A stretch of DNA of 64,000 nucleotides, taken from the NCBI GenBank assembly GCA_013423325.1, contig BLJB01000147.1, forward strand, positions 186,001-250,000, given 5' to 3'. How positions within the stretch are numbered: position 1 is the first letter of the stretch; each line of letters starts with the position of its first letter. The translations under genes were made by a program, and so were the position numbers. This stretch comes from Usnea hakonensis. Taxonomy: Eukaryota > Ascomycota > Lecanoromycetes > Lecanorales > Parmeliaceae. Under the pieces are notes generated by a model. That model was not told the DNA's origin. It saw only the letters and a list, made by a program, of their open reading frames with translations, and did not search any database. This document shows, piece after piece, positions 10,583 to 21,325 of this stretch.

Positions 10583-13089
10583 GTCTTTGGAACCTGTTTT
10601 GCCTCGTAGGCGCCGCGTGCTGGTGGAATGGGTGTGGAGATGGGACGTGCAGACTTCTCAGTCTGGAGAACAGTGAATGCAATAGACGAGTCTGAATTTC
10701 CACCCAAGACTCCCTGTCCGGATCTCTGTCCGCGACAGCACTTCAAATTTCCTAGGCTCATCGTAATCCTGCGTAACAAGAGCAGTAGCGCAAATGTAAG
10801 TGGTGAGCGGTCGCGATCTTGGTGGTAAGGTTGATTTCTCAAGGGCGTTGCTGGGGCGTCTTCCACGAGAGCGCTCGAAGAGGTCGATGAGGTCAGTGGT
10901 AGATCGGAAGGTGTAAGCATAGAAGTTAATACCGGCTGGTGGTGTAGCAGTTGTTCGACCAGCCAGTGATGGTCGTGGGGAGGGCTGAGAGGGCGTCACT
11001 CACTGGCGGCGGTGAGGTTGCCCCACTACGGCGAACTTTGATTCTCTGAATGTAGATTTTCTTTTGTGCAACGCTTCTCAGAGGTGATGAGGGTTGGGCG
11101 GTCTGGCTGATGCTCGGCTCATTCTAGGCTTCCACAAAACAAAGGTAGAACAAGGGTATACACAGTTTGCGATCGCGTTCCTTTATTCAGGATGTGTATC
11201 AAAACAATATTCCATCCTCTGATATGTCAGTGAAGATTTACAGGCTACGATAGTACTCTAAAAATGGCCTATTAGTCTAGTATTCACCCTGAGATGAGAC
11301 GCCCAATGTGCCTTGTTAACAGAATTCGGCTCATCGTACAGAACTTCAGTCTTCAACTTTTGTTGAATTAAAGGAGGATCTTTGCCTAAATACAGCCAGT
11401 CTACGGTGTGATGAAATTTGAAGATAATCTGAATTTAGCATTTAGGCGTACCCAGTATTAAGTGGTGGAAGCCAAAAGCCAGGATGATTTGGTGACGACG
11501 AGAGTGTATTATTGGGGTGGTCTTCAAGGCTCTGTGCTGTCAGCGTTCTGCTGAGTGTGGCGGAATTGTGACATCCTCCCCCTCCTTTTCCAGCTGCTGC
11601 ATTTCTTCCTTCCGCCCGCCCTCCTTTTTCGCCACCGCTCGGATATGAGAGTTTAAAGAGCATCTCGGTTACTTGTTGAAATGTGTGAAGCCTCGGAGAA
11701 AAGAAATGGGACCTTCATGCCAGAATTTCGGCTGCAGGTACATGCGGCTTACGTGTCGAAAATTAGGGGCTGTCGGAGATAATTTGTCATGCAATGATCT
11801 ACAGCGTGCAGGTTAAGAGAGTTTATTTGAAGTATGAAGTAAAGTAACATTGACACATCAGTCCTTGAGGCCGATCAAGGCTGGGATTATTTCAGCTTTT
11901 CATCAAGGAGCGTCCGGGTAAACCGTCAGCCGATTCAAATGTATCCGTGCACGTGGGTCAAATAAAAATTGAATGATACAATTATCATTCTCGATTCAGG
12001 GGTCCTCAAGATGGCTGGCAGCATCTTTACCTTAGTCTAGGCCTTAACTCATGACACTGAGTAAAAGTGGAGCCATGCGGTCCGTATTTGCCTCTAGACC
12101 CGTTTCCAAAACGGTAACGTAGGCTCGTATTTGTATGGAAAAGATGCACAAGCTGAAAATAGTGCAGTGTCATGCACAAGGCCGGAAAGAATTTGCCTCA
12201 TACGTACCCCCTGCCATGTATCCGGCTTAATTACCTTAATAATACGTGAGTCTCGGGGCGATGATAGCCGAGGGACTTTGGCTGTAGGGGGCGATACCGT
12301 GGGACAAGTCCAGCTTACTTTGCTTCATGCTGTTGCCATGTCTCGATGTGAAAGCGTTTATTGGATGGCTTCTACAGTCCGTCTTACGTTTCTCTCCGGA
12401 AATTGATTATCTTTTTGTACTCATGTGATCTGAGGCGGCGTTAGAACATGGTTGAAGGGCTACCCGACGGTTTTACACGTCTCTCATTCAATTTCCAAGA
12501 GGTGTGTACCGAAATGGTATTGTAGACGGGTTAAGACAATAATGTAGATGCTACTGTATGCCTCAAGCACTTTGAGTGGTTATCGCTCACCCAACTGCCT
12601 TTCCACACCTTGCTGTGGTCTTTGGGAGATGGCCAGAGCCGCTCTGAGACACTTGGTCTGACATTTTTCCAATGAGGAGAATGAGAAATCCTTTCATAGC
12701 CGTAGAAAGTGAGAGCCTTTGCCAATTGCCAGAGATAAGACAACCGTTGTGGTGACTGGCCGTGACACATATATGACCGTTCACATGCGAGCGGTGTGTA
12801 AATCCCGTTGCCACTTTTTGGCGCATAGCTGCATCCACCCCAATTCGTCTGAGTAGATTGAAGGGGGGCTTCGTGGACAGGTGGACGTGTAGGCCGGTAA
12901 GGTGAGGTAGTAGAGCGTCATCGGCAGGGTGCTGAATGAGAAAAGGGATAGGTACACCGCTCGTTAGAAAGACTGGCCATTGATGTCAGTGTACGCCATA
13001 CCATATCGATGGGCGGTAAGCCGTACCATGCAGGGACCCATGTCTGTAAAACAAGCCAATTTAATGCATGCGCAATGTCTTGGGGACCT
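10583..13089. other. AT-enriched, gene-free stretch
   Basis: About 2.5 kb with no supported gene. The first 450 bases probably belong to the recombinase element. The rest is AT-richer than the conserved blocks, full of stops in all frames, and shows only short shadow frames (11442-11663, 12131-12406, 12531-12838). Confidence 0.45.
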
Positions 13090-14130
13090 GGCGATACCAT
13101 CATCCTCTATTCATCCTCCCCGGTGATTTGCGATTGGTGTAACACGTACTTCTCCTCATGTGCCTCTAAATTCCGTGGTCCTGGAGGCATCGTGCTATTT
13201 TTGGATGAGGTCGGTTGCACGCAACACACCCCTGTAGAAGGCATTGAACGAAATGCTGGCTCGCGGTCCGAGCACAAAGATAAGACATGTAAGGGTTTCA
13301 TAGTCTGTTGAGGTGGTGTGGAAGAGTAGACGCACGGTGCGGAGAATGCTACGTTTCCTGAAAACCACCATCGTCATCACCCATCCTCTCCGGCGACACT
13401 GATTGGTGTTACCAGTGGTCTTATCATCTGTATTCGTATCCCATGTTTCTGGTGGAATCGAGCTGTTTTTGGATGAGGGCAGTGCAATGAAACGTACCCC
13501 GGTTAAATGTATTGACGGATATTATGACTCGCGGTCCGAGCAGCACAAGGGTAAGGCATTCAAGGGCTCCATGGTCTATTAAGGTGGTATGGAAAAGTAG
13601 CTGCACGATGCGGAGAATGTAACCTTTTTTGAACACTACCATCGTCAGCACATATTCTCTGCGGCGACTGCGGTTGGTCTTAACCAGCAATCTTCTTTTC
13701 GTGTGTCCGTATACCGTCGCATCCAGCTAATATCCGGCTTTGGCTAACTTTGAAGGCATTGACCGATATCATGGCTCGCGGTCCGAGCACCAAGGTAAGA
13801 CATGTAAGGGCTCCTTGTTCTATCGAGGAGGCGTGGAAAGGTACCGACACGGTGCAACCTTCTCAGAACAGCGTCAATAAAAACGTCATCATCAATCCAC
13901 TGCGGCCACTCCGGTTGGTGTTACCAGCAATCTCCTTCTCTTCCGTGTTTGCAAATTCTCTTCGCGTCTAGCTGACTTTCGGATGTAGCATCAGCAACTT
14001 CATTCCGCTTTCCAAATCGGACCCCTGTCGAGTGCACTGCAGGAAATTATGGCTCGAGATCGAGATTCCGGCAAGAAGGTAAGACAGGCAAGTATCCGAT
14101 ACTCTACTTAGTTGAGCGAAGATGTAGTGT
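13090..14130. repeat. four diverged tandem copies of a ~265 bp unit
   Basis: The phrase GGCTCGCGGTCCGAGCAC followed by AAGGTAAGACATGTAAGGG recurs at about 13256, 13527, 13772 and (more altered) 14051, spaced 271, 245 and 279 bp. Further shared blocks around each copy include the GGTGCGGAGAATG and CATCGTCA words and the TTGGTGTTACCAGCAATCT phrase. The copies differ by many substitutions and indels, so this is an old array. No frame stays open across the units. Confidence 0.75.
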
Positions 14131-15280
14131 GCCCCTTTGACCTGCGTCAAATCAATTTCGTTCGCAGTTTGGTGATGGTGTGAGGACTCCTACCACTGAT
14201 TTGATTTGAGGGCTAAGCGAAAAGAGCTCCGGGAATAAGTGTTATCCCGCCAATCCGTACTACTCTGAAGTATTCACGAGGCGTCCAGCTCAAGAGTGAC
14301 AAATATCTCCACTTTGTTTTGAAACGTGGCTTGCTTACTCCGATTTTTAGGATATCTTTTTTCAAAGAGGTTGCATGCACGAAGAAGTGTGGTACGACTA
14401 AGGAGCGGTGAGTAAAGCATTGTACCAGATCAGAAATTTGTACGCAGATCTTTTGCGTGAAAATTTTCAGCGTCAAAGCGTGGACAAGCCAATCATCTGT
14501 TACCCAGTGAGAAGATGCCCACATTGTAATCTCGGAGTGTCTGAAGACCAAGCTTACGTTGAAGACTTAGCGTACCTCAATGAATACAAATACCCCCAAG
14601 TCCCCCGTCTTAAACTTCTTTCCTTCACATAAACTTCACTACCACAAGACAAATCTCCAGTCCTCCCCCCCAAAATTCAATCACATCCCTCATAACTTTT
14701 CAGTCTATATCACATTATTCTTTTAATAGTCCAAGGCAATCAAAGCTCCTCTACATCGTTGTCAATTCAAACACACTCCCATTTCACTCCATCTTTCATC
14801 TTCGAGGAATCCAGGACTGCTTAGACAGCAGGCGTGACTGATTGAACTTCAGTAAGTACGGCTATTTCTTCATCATTTGGCTCCAAACCCACTCGACTAT
14901 TTTGATAGTGTTTTAGCCGTTTGAAATCCGTCAGACTTCTTGAGAGAATGAAAAAGACTAATACCTTCATGTGTGACAGAAATTCTAACACCAAACCCTC
15001 CATGTCCGCATCATCAACCCTTCCAGCCATGGAATCAACAGACGAGCACATGAATTTGCTGCACTTCGGCCTCGGTCTCATCTCAGACATAAGACACACG
15101 TCGGACTGCGATTCGATGGTCCTCCGGTACCATGGGACGGCGGATGCTGAAGAGTAGTGAGTCCTGATGTCTGAGTCCAATTAATGTTCCAAACTAATAG
15201 AGTGCATATCAGCAGCACTTGCATACGTCCATAGATCCAGCGACTTCTACACCACATTATATTCCGCCTATATATATATA
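14131..15280. other. gene-free, unrecognised short frames
   Basis: Frames of 74-119 codons exist (14408-14632 plus; 14821-15180 minus). The 14408 frame contains a RRCPHCNLG Cys pair but nothing else identifies it. I see no splice partners and do not call a gene. Confidence 0.4.
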
Positions 15281-15594
15281 CCAGAAATCATAGTGGTGGA
15301 CGCGGGAGTATGCGGGGTGCGTAGATAAGGTAATAGAAGTAGTCCAAACTTGCTGGAGAAAGGAGGATCTTAGTCGCAAGTCGAAATACTGGTTCAAAGG
15401 TACTACTATCCCTCCAGTAAGTGAGTTTATACCGATTGTGATTTGGCGCAAACTTATTTGCTGGAGGGATAGTAGTACCTTTAAACCAGTATTTCGACTT
15501 GCGACTAAGATCCTCCTTTCTCCAGTAAGTTTGGACTACTTCTATTACCTTATCTACGCACCCCGCATACTCCCGCGTCCACCACTAATTCTGG
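15281..15594. mobile_element. fold-back element: 135 bp near-perfect palindrome arms
   Basis: The left arm, 15281-15416, and right arm, 15461-15594, are reverse complements with only about five differences, around a 44 bp loop (15417-15460). The outer ends read CCAGAA and TTCTGG. The inner ends are CCCTCCAG and CTGGAGGG, and this CTGGAG word also occurs in mid-arm. The structure carries no ORF and would extrude or fold as a ~135 bp hairpin in single-stranded form. Typical explanations are a fold-back MITE or an inverted duplication of a short unit. The flanks are TATATATATA on the left and TCTGAATC on the right; no clear target duplication. Confidence 0.85.
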
Positions 15595-15734
15595 TCTGAA
15601 TCAGGCTATACCCAGCGGACAGAACGCGCCCGCAAAAATTTCTCGGCTTGGCGCTTGCAATTTGGGCTTGGTGGTGAAGGATCGAGGGGGCGGTTTCGTA
15701 AGTGGGTTGCTCCTTGGATGATGGGATGGATTAA

Positions 15735-15768
15735 GATGATGATGATGATGATGATGACGATGATGATG
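15735..15768. repeat. GAT trinucleotide microsatellite
   Basis: Eleven GAT-type triplets in a row with one GAC interruption. Not inside a supported gene. Confidence 0.9.
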
Positions 15769-16858
15769 TGCGCTTCTAAGTTTCTATTTTCGGACTTTGA
15801 AGAGGACGCGTTTCTTTTAATCTTGTTGCTTTCGCTCTGCCTCTTTTTGAAATGCACAACTCAAAACGGGATCTTTACCTTCGTCAGTAAGAGCAGAATC
15901 CAAATCTGGTGGGGCAAGTGCAGGAGAGTATACATGTTGATGCAGGTACAAGACTCTTTGGGCTGTGGTGTTCGAAGATAGGCGTGCTGGTATGAGCGGT
16001 TCCAGACCATAATTAGAGATACTACTTATCACTCTATCAAATGGGATTGCGCCGATTGCGGCCCGAACAAAAGGCATGACTGAATCAGGCTACGGCCTTT
16101 TGCTTTATGGATCGGGAGGATTATTTTAGACCTCGAAGACCTTGTGCACATGCCCGAGTAACGATTCCTCATACAATCTAGTAATGTCCTCTGGGACTTG
16201 AGACAAGCCCTTATCATGCATGAGAACTTCATTATCATTTGAAACTCAAACCCCGCTTGCGATGCGGCTCACTAGCCCTCAGCGCCGCTGTGACAAGTAA
16301 CTGAGCCCTGCTCCCAAGTCAGACTCGAAGTCTTAGCGTTCCATACCCATATCTGTTCTTGCACAAATATTTCTCTCTTATACCCTAAGCACACTTGCTG
16401 TTGGAATTGACAATTTCGGCTATGTGGTTTCATGGTTCCCAGCCTTCTGTTGGCAGTGGTTAGGGGTTCTACCTGAAATGCATATCAAATAGGACAGGAT
16501 CCAGGGGAGTTTCTGGAGATCAATCAATGCCTCTTGAACATCCACATACCTAGATTTGAACACTTGCCGTCTAGCTCTTGTAGAATATGATTTTGTCTTG
16601 TGAAGAGATCCCCTTAGCGATTACCGAAACCATTCTACCGAAGACCCAAGATCCTGGTAAGCCGGCACTCAGGGACTTTCACTCTCAAATAGAGAAGAGA
16701 GACATGCGGGTGATATGTAGCGGCAGAATATTTATTTGCCAGAAAGATGAAAGCCGCTGTGGCTGCCTGATACTTTGCAATTACGCCTCTACGATTGCTT
16801 TTCATTACTGTCACAATGCTGGATGGATCTGTTTGCTTCTATCTGGGATGCTGCTTTG

Positions 16859-17040
16859 TGGTATCTGCTGCACTGTGACGTCTGCTGCACTGTGACGTCT
16901 GCTGCACTGTGACGTCTGCTGCACTGTGACGTCTGCTGCACTGTGACGTCTGCTGCTCTGTGACGTCTGCTGCTCTGTGACGTCTGCTGCTCTGTGACGT
17001 CTGCTGCTCTGTGACGTCTGCTGCTCTGTGGTATCTGAAC
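16859..17040. repeat. 17 bp minisatellite, ~10 units
   Basis: Nine head-to-tail units TGACGTCTGCTGC(A/T)CTG lie at 16876-17028, preceded by one variant unit starting TGGTATC and followed by a partial variant unit with the same TGGTATC start. The first five perfect units carry A and the last four carry T at position 14, so two homogenised blocks exist. Each unit contains TGACGTC. Because 17 is not a multiple of 3, all three frames are open for a 17-residue cycle; the resulting minus-strand frames (16789-17061 and 16839-17045) are artefacts. Confidence 0.95.
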
Positions 17041-17114
17041 GTCACTGGGTTTCATATTCACTTTATGGTCTTGTAAAGTAACGAATACCTTACATTAGAC
17101 GCCTAGCTTAAAAG

Positions 17115-17205
17115 TGAATGCTAGGAGTGAATTCCGCGTCTAGTGAATTTCGCGCCTAGTGAATTTCGCGTTTAGTGAATTTCGCGTTTAGTATATTCAC
17201 TGTTC
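17115..17205. repeat. short tandem array, unit TAGTGAATTTCGCG(TT)
   Basis: Four to five copies of a 16 bp unit. The first is imperfect (GGAGTGAATTCCGCG) and the last decays into TAGTATATTCAC. Lies inside the TIR element, downstream of the minisatellite. Confidence 0.8.
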
Positions 17206-18450
17206 ATCTGCACGGCAAAGGATGAGTTTGTACATTTTGGAGTGACAGGTATTACGCATAGAGGTCTGCACCGAAAGCCGGAAGACGGCCCCATTTTGGG
17301 TGTAGAGCATTATCCGAAGAGTCTAAGCATGTCGCAGGACTTTTGATGCAGACCTCCGTACTCAAACAGACTTTCTTTTCTCTCTCTCAAGATGGGCGGT
17401 AAGCGGCTATCTACTTACACGACCCGTTACTTAAACTCAACGACTATCGTCGATCCGTGTGCAGATACTGTAGGAACGTATCTCAATGCTACCACATCAA
17501 ATTTTCAACTTAGCACGTACAAGTGGACAAACCGATTTGTGGTTCAAGTTTGGCTCTTCGTTTGGCCAAAGATTGAATGTGACGTAAAATTTGCTTTGTG
17601 TATTCATGATGATGTAAATTAGAAGGACATCAAACACCCAGTCCTTCATCTTCTCTGGTTGCTGTCGCTTTCCATCCTGGTCCTTACTCTCCCTCATTGT
17701 CTCTTGTAAGCAAGAAATTTTGCCAATTTGCTGATCGGTATTGATGGAGGGGGAAAACCCCCAGGCTTTTTGCAGATCAGGTCTCAGAATGTGACTTTCT
17801 AGTGGTTCAGGCCCACTTACCGCAAAGCCAAAAGAGCGCCGAGCCCCCACCGAAGTAGATGATCGTACCTAAATCACTACTTGTTCGTGACAATTGGCCC
17901 CTTTTTTCAAAGAAGGCGCATGCCCCCATGCGCTGGCCTTAGGGCGCATGTTTCAAAATAGGGGCCCCCCAGGGTGTACACACCCCGTAAGCTACCCGGA
18001 AGCCTGGTGCATACAGCTAGGGAAGGCACCAGGGGTATGAGCCCCCACCAAACCCGAGTGTAGCCCGGAAAACCTGCCGCGGCTGACCGAACCCGGACCG
18101 GATCGAACTGCTACCATTTGCTACGGAAGTGGTTCCTTTGAGCTGCGAGGCCTCCAGGAACGCAGGCACCAATTTGTTTCGCATTCTACAGCATTTTCTG
18201 CTGCCTACAGATTGCGCGTAAAACGATGGAAGCTTTAAAGCATTATTGTTTACTTCCACGTACAAGACATATGCATACATTATGCATGTTGAAATCTAGG
18301 TATATGGATGTTCAAGAGGCATTGATTGATCTCCAGAAACTCCCCTGGATCCTGTCCTATTTAACATGCATTCTGGGTAGAACCCCTGGCCACTGCCAAG
18401 AGAAGGCTGGGAACCATGAAAACCGCATAGCCGAAATTGCCAATTCAACA

Positions 18451-19206
18451 ATGCATCAAACATGAACACTTGGAAATCCTAAAAAAGCAAACAGCTTTCA
18501 TGCTCTCTAGTTAAGACTTCAAAATTGAAGATTTCTTTCACGTTTCATGTAGTGTATGTAAGAGTCTTTTCACAGCTTGGAGTAGGTTTAAATACCATGG
18601 ATAGGCACTTTGATCCAAGATGACCTTAGTTTCTCGTTCCAGGCAAAGTTGAAGCCTCGCATGTTCTCTTAATGAAGTTTCTCCAGCACCCTTGCCTTTG
18701 CATCCAAGACAAAAAGAAGACAAAGGAAGATGCTGAAGGGCGCATCAATCCATGTGAGATTGGTTTGAACCCGAGTTGCTTTGAGTATCTTCTGAAGTCC
18801 AGCTTCTTTAGGTTACTCTATGTTCCTACCATAATTTGGAGATCCTGGATGATCAGAAGCAACCTCAGCCTTCTGTGTTCATGGCTTTGTGAGGGCTCAA
18901 ATAAGGCTTCTGGATCGCCCGAGCAGGTGATACGCCCCTCCATGTAAGGTGTCACTCTGACTCTCTTCACTTATCGGAAGCTTCGGACATTAGAGGCCAA
19001 AGCACAGAAACTCTAAACACAGAAGTTTTTGTCACTATCCATCGCGATGAATTCTGCGCCCTTTACTGAAACTCAGCAATCAAGGTTTGAGCAAGCATCG
19101 TTATGGATAGCCAATCAAAAGTCGCGATCATTCTTGCTCTCAATTCTAGAACGCGCTATCTTCCCCACTTTCCTGTGACCCCTCTTTACTCCTCCATTAG
19201 TGCTTC
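18451..19206. other. gene-free stretch between two mobile elements
   Basis: About 750 bp between the TIR element and MITE copy B. No ORF with recognisable features. A pyrimidine-rich segment (19140-19200) precedes the MITE. Confidence 0.4.
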
Positions 19207-19652
19207 GTTCGCCACATCCTAACCAAGCGAATTGCATGCAAATGGTCAAATGAACACAGGAGGTAGTTGCAGCAGTGTTCGGCCTGTCTCATTGCCATGG
19301 GTAGGCCGAACAGTGACCCCTGAAAGTATATTCAGGCCTTGCCACAGCGCTAAAAAGACTCCCATATCTATTCGATATAGACCTGGAGTAGATAGATATG
19401 TATATACAGGCAGGATTGGGTGGGCGAAAAAGACTGCAATGCAATGAAGGAGACTCTGAAGGAGAAGAATCTACTGAAGAGCCATTGCCAGTGCAAATTA
19501 CCCTATTTATGCACTTCTGAAAAGACACAGTCTACTGATTCTCTTGCCATGGCCATGGCCATGGTAATTTTACCGAATCCATGCACGGAAACAACACCGA
19601 AACGAGTCATGCGATATCCGAAATTACTAACCCCCAGTCCTACTGTGGCGAA
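19207..19652 (-). mobile_element. MITE-like element, copy B (inverted relative to copy A)
   Basis: 446 bp, starting GTTCGCCACA and ending TGTGGCGAA, collinear with the reverse complement of 8331-8764 throughout. Two internal blocks are almost unchanged: the CATTGCCATGGGTAGGCCGA-type block and the CGCTAAAAAGACTCCCATA block. Homology extends ~10 bp outside the left TIR (TTAGTGCTTC). Non-coding. Confidence 0.65.
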
Positions 19653-19729
19653 GGGCTAAATCTTCGTTTATGAGCTGCACGCCTTTCAAGATGGCTAAAC
19701 TTCCGCTGCATCTTGTGACCTCTCTTCTA

Positions 19730-19880
19730 ATCCTCTATGAGCCCCATCACTTGGAACAGTGGCAAATTACTGTATCTCTTGACCTCTAGACTGGTAATCC
19801 TTCCCCTCCACGAAGATCGTACTCTTCCTTCATGAGCCCCATGTCTTGAAATATGGCAAATACTGTATCTCTAGCACTTT
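19730..19880. repeat. diverged tandem duplication, period ~99 bp
   Basis: Two blocks sharing ATGAGCCCCAT, a CTTG(G)AA-A-TGGCAAAT word and ACTGTATCTCT, near 19737 and 19832. Confidence 0.5.
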
Positions 19881-19967
19881 GAAATGCATAATTGCATGCT
19901 AGCATATAGAATATTAGGTGAGCAGCGGAATGTAGACTGGCTTGCTGAGCGGCAACCTTATCGGTGT

Positions 19968-20270
19968 TCAAAAAACTTCCCTCTGCAGCCCCTCACCTTA
20001 GCCAGAGTGACATGTCTGCAAGATTAAGGGAATTGCCGTTGCCAGCTGTGCTCGTTAGATTCACTTGACGAGGTCTGTGTTCAACTTTGAAAGTTAAACT
20101 CCACATTTCACGAGCTAGTCGATCAAAAACTTTCCTCTGCAGCCCCTCACCTCAGCCAGAGTGACATGTCTGCAACATTAAGGGAATTGCCACTGCCAGC
20201 TGTGACTTGACGAGCTCTGTGTTCAACTTTGAAAGTTAAACTCCACATTTCACGAGCTAGTCGATCAAAA
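19968..20270. repeat. tandem duplication, period ~156 bp
   Basis: Two consecutive copies share TCTGCAGCCCCTCACC, GCCAGAGTGACATGTCTGCA and GAAAGTTAAACTCCACATTT with few differences. The second copy lacks ~11 bp around the GTGCTCGTTAG segment. Recent in comparison with the 13.1-14.1 kb array. Confidence 0.85.
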
Positions 20271-20537
20271 TGCCTCGACCATTAACCTGATCTGGATTAG
20301 TTTTGTCATATGAATGCTTTACTACGGTGTGAATGCTTTAATACCGTGTGAATGACCCGCTTTTTTCGACCTTGAGGGCTTATGACTGGCTATGTCACAT
20401 AATATCAATTCATTTCTTCAAGAACGCCACCGAGACCACCGGAGAAGACCGTTAAGTGATGATGAGGGCCACGTCATTTGCATTCACCCGTGATCTAAGA
20501 TCAATTCACTGCTGGTGTGACGCCCGGGGTTCACAGC

Positions 20538-20543
20538 TATAAA
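20538..20543 (+). promoter_or_regulatory. TATA box upstream of ATG at 20619
   Basis: A clean TATAAA sits 76 bp before the ATG at 20619. Between them is a CT/CA-rich leader (AATACCTCCATCC, CTTGAATCAAAGCCC) with an A-2/A-3 context at the ATG. This is a promoter-like arrangement in an otherwise decayed region; function is inferred. Confidence 0.4.
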
Positions 20544-20618
20544 GACCCTTCGTTTTCCCAATACCTCCATCCTTCCTAAATACTCGACACAGACCTTGAA
20601 TCAAAGCCCAACCTTCAA

Positions 20619-20897
20619 ATGTCTCTATATACAACAGCCTTCATAGTACTTCAAGATCTTTCTTCCATTAACAACATGCTTTCACAAGGCAGCTTATCTT
20701 CTATTGCTTGTTGTTCAAAATGCTTGAGACAGTTGAGCTGCTTCTTGCAATCGATCACCTTAACAACCTTCTTTCACAAGGCAGCTTATCTTCTATTGCT
20801 TGCTGTTTCGAAATGCTTGAGACAGTTGAGCTGCTTCTTGCAACCGATCACCTTTAACAACCTTCTTTCACAAGGCAGCTTATCTTCTATTGCCTGA
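20619..20897 (+). CDS. doubtful 92-codon ORF over a repeat
   Basis: The ORF starts at the ATG downstream of the TATA box. Most of it is translated from the three 93 bp repeats below, which it reads in shifting frames, giving Cys/Leu/Ser-rich segments such as CLRQLSCFLQ. There is no conserved domain. If the locus is transcribed, it may be a non-coding or species-specific transcript rather than a protein gene. Confidence 0.15.
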   Translation: MSLYTTAFIVLQDLSSINNMLSQGSLSSIACCSKCLRQLSCFLQSITLTTFFHKAAYLLLLAVSKCLRQLSCFLQPITFNNLLSQGSLSSIA

Positions 20898-20945
20898 TCT
20901 TTCGAAATGCTCAAGACGGTTGAGCTGCTTCTTGCGACCGATACT
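20670..20945. repeat. three tandem copies of a ~93 bp unit
   Basis: TTCACAAGGCAGCTTATCTT recurs at 20681, 20773 and 20867. It is followed each time by the CTATTGC word and by AGTTGAGCTGCTTCTTGC or a close variant. Copies are ~90 percent alike. Confidence 0.9.
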
Positions 20946-21325
20946 TACTCTCAAGCATTCGAGTTATTCCTTAGTTTCTCTTGAATGCATTCAAGTATAG
21001 GCATCCCCAACATTCCTCATTGTCACCTACCGATCAAATCTCTATATCAAATAAATAACCACTCGAATACCTTATCCCCCAGCTCTCACTTACGGTACTC
21101 ACAAATTCACATTTCAGTGTTCATCATCTATTACCAACGGATGCCCTACTGCTGAATAGGAAGCAGATCTGGGCTGCACAATTTGCTCGTAAGTTTACCC
21201 TTGGCTTTTGTTGTTAATGATGTAAGATTCTCTCCATTGAGAACAAATCACTGATAGGAAAACCAGTGTCAAGGTCTTGCTCGGCAGCAGAAGCGATTAA
21301 GCGGATTTCGAGGACAATCAACTAG

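Larger units (their letters stand above)
16399..18450. mobile_element. 2.05 kb element with ~164 bp terminal inverted repeats
   Basis: Bases 16399-16562 match the reverse complement of 18287-18450 at roughly 90 percent over their whole length. Shared words include CAATTTCGGCTATG, TCATGGTTCCCAGCCTTCT, AGGACAGGATCCAGGGGAGT and ATCAATCAATGCCTCTTGAA. The 1.7 kb interior holds the 17 bp minisatellite (16859-17040), a second short tandem array (~17115-17205) and GC-richer sequence at 17700-18200. No transposase frame is visible. Minus-strand frames at 17497-17850 and 18017-18280 have no recognised motif. It is best read as a non-autonomous TIR element or a decayed transposon. Confidence 0.75.

Noticed and set aside
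16859..17040. CRISPR-like array
   Set aside because: Units are contiguous with no spacers, and the window is eukaryotic.
16789..17061. Minus-strand Gln/Ser/Arg repeat protein (17-residue cycle)
   Set aside because: A 17 bp repeat is open in all frames by construction; the peptide repeat is an artefact of the minisatellite.
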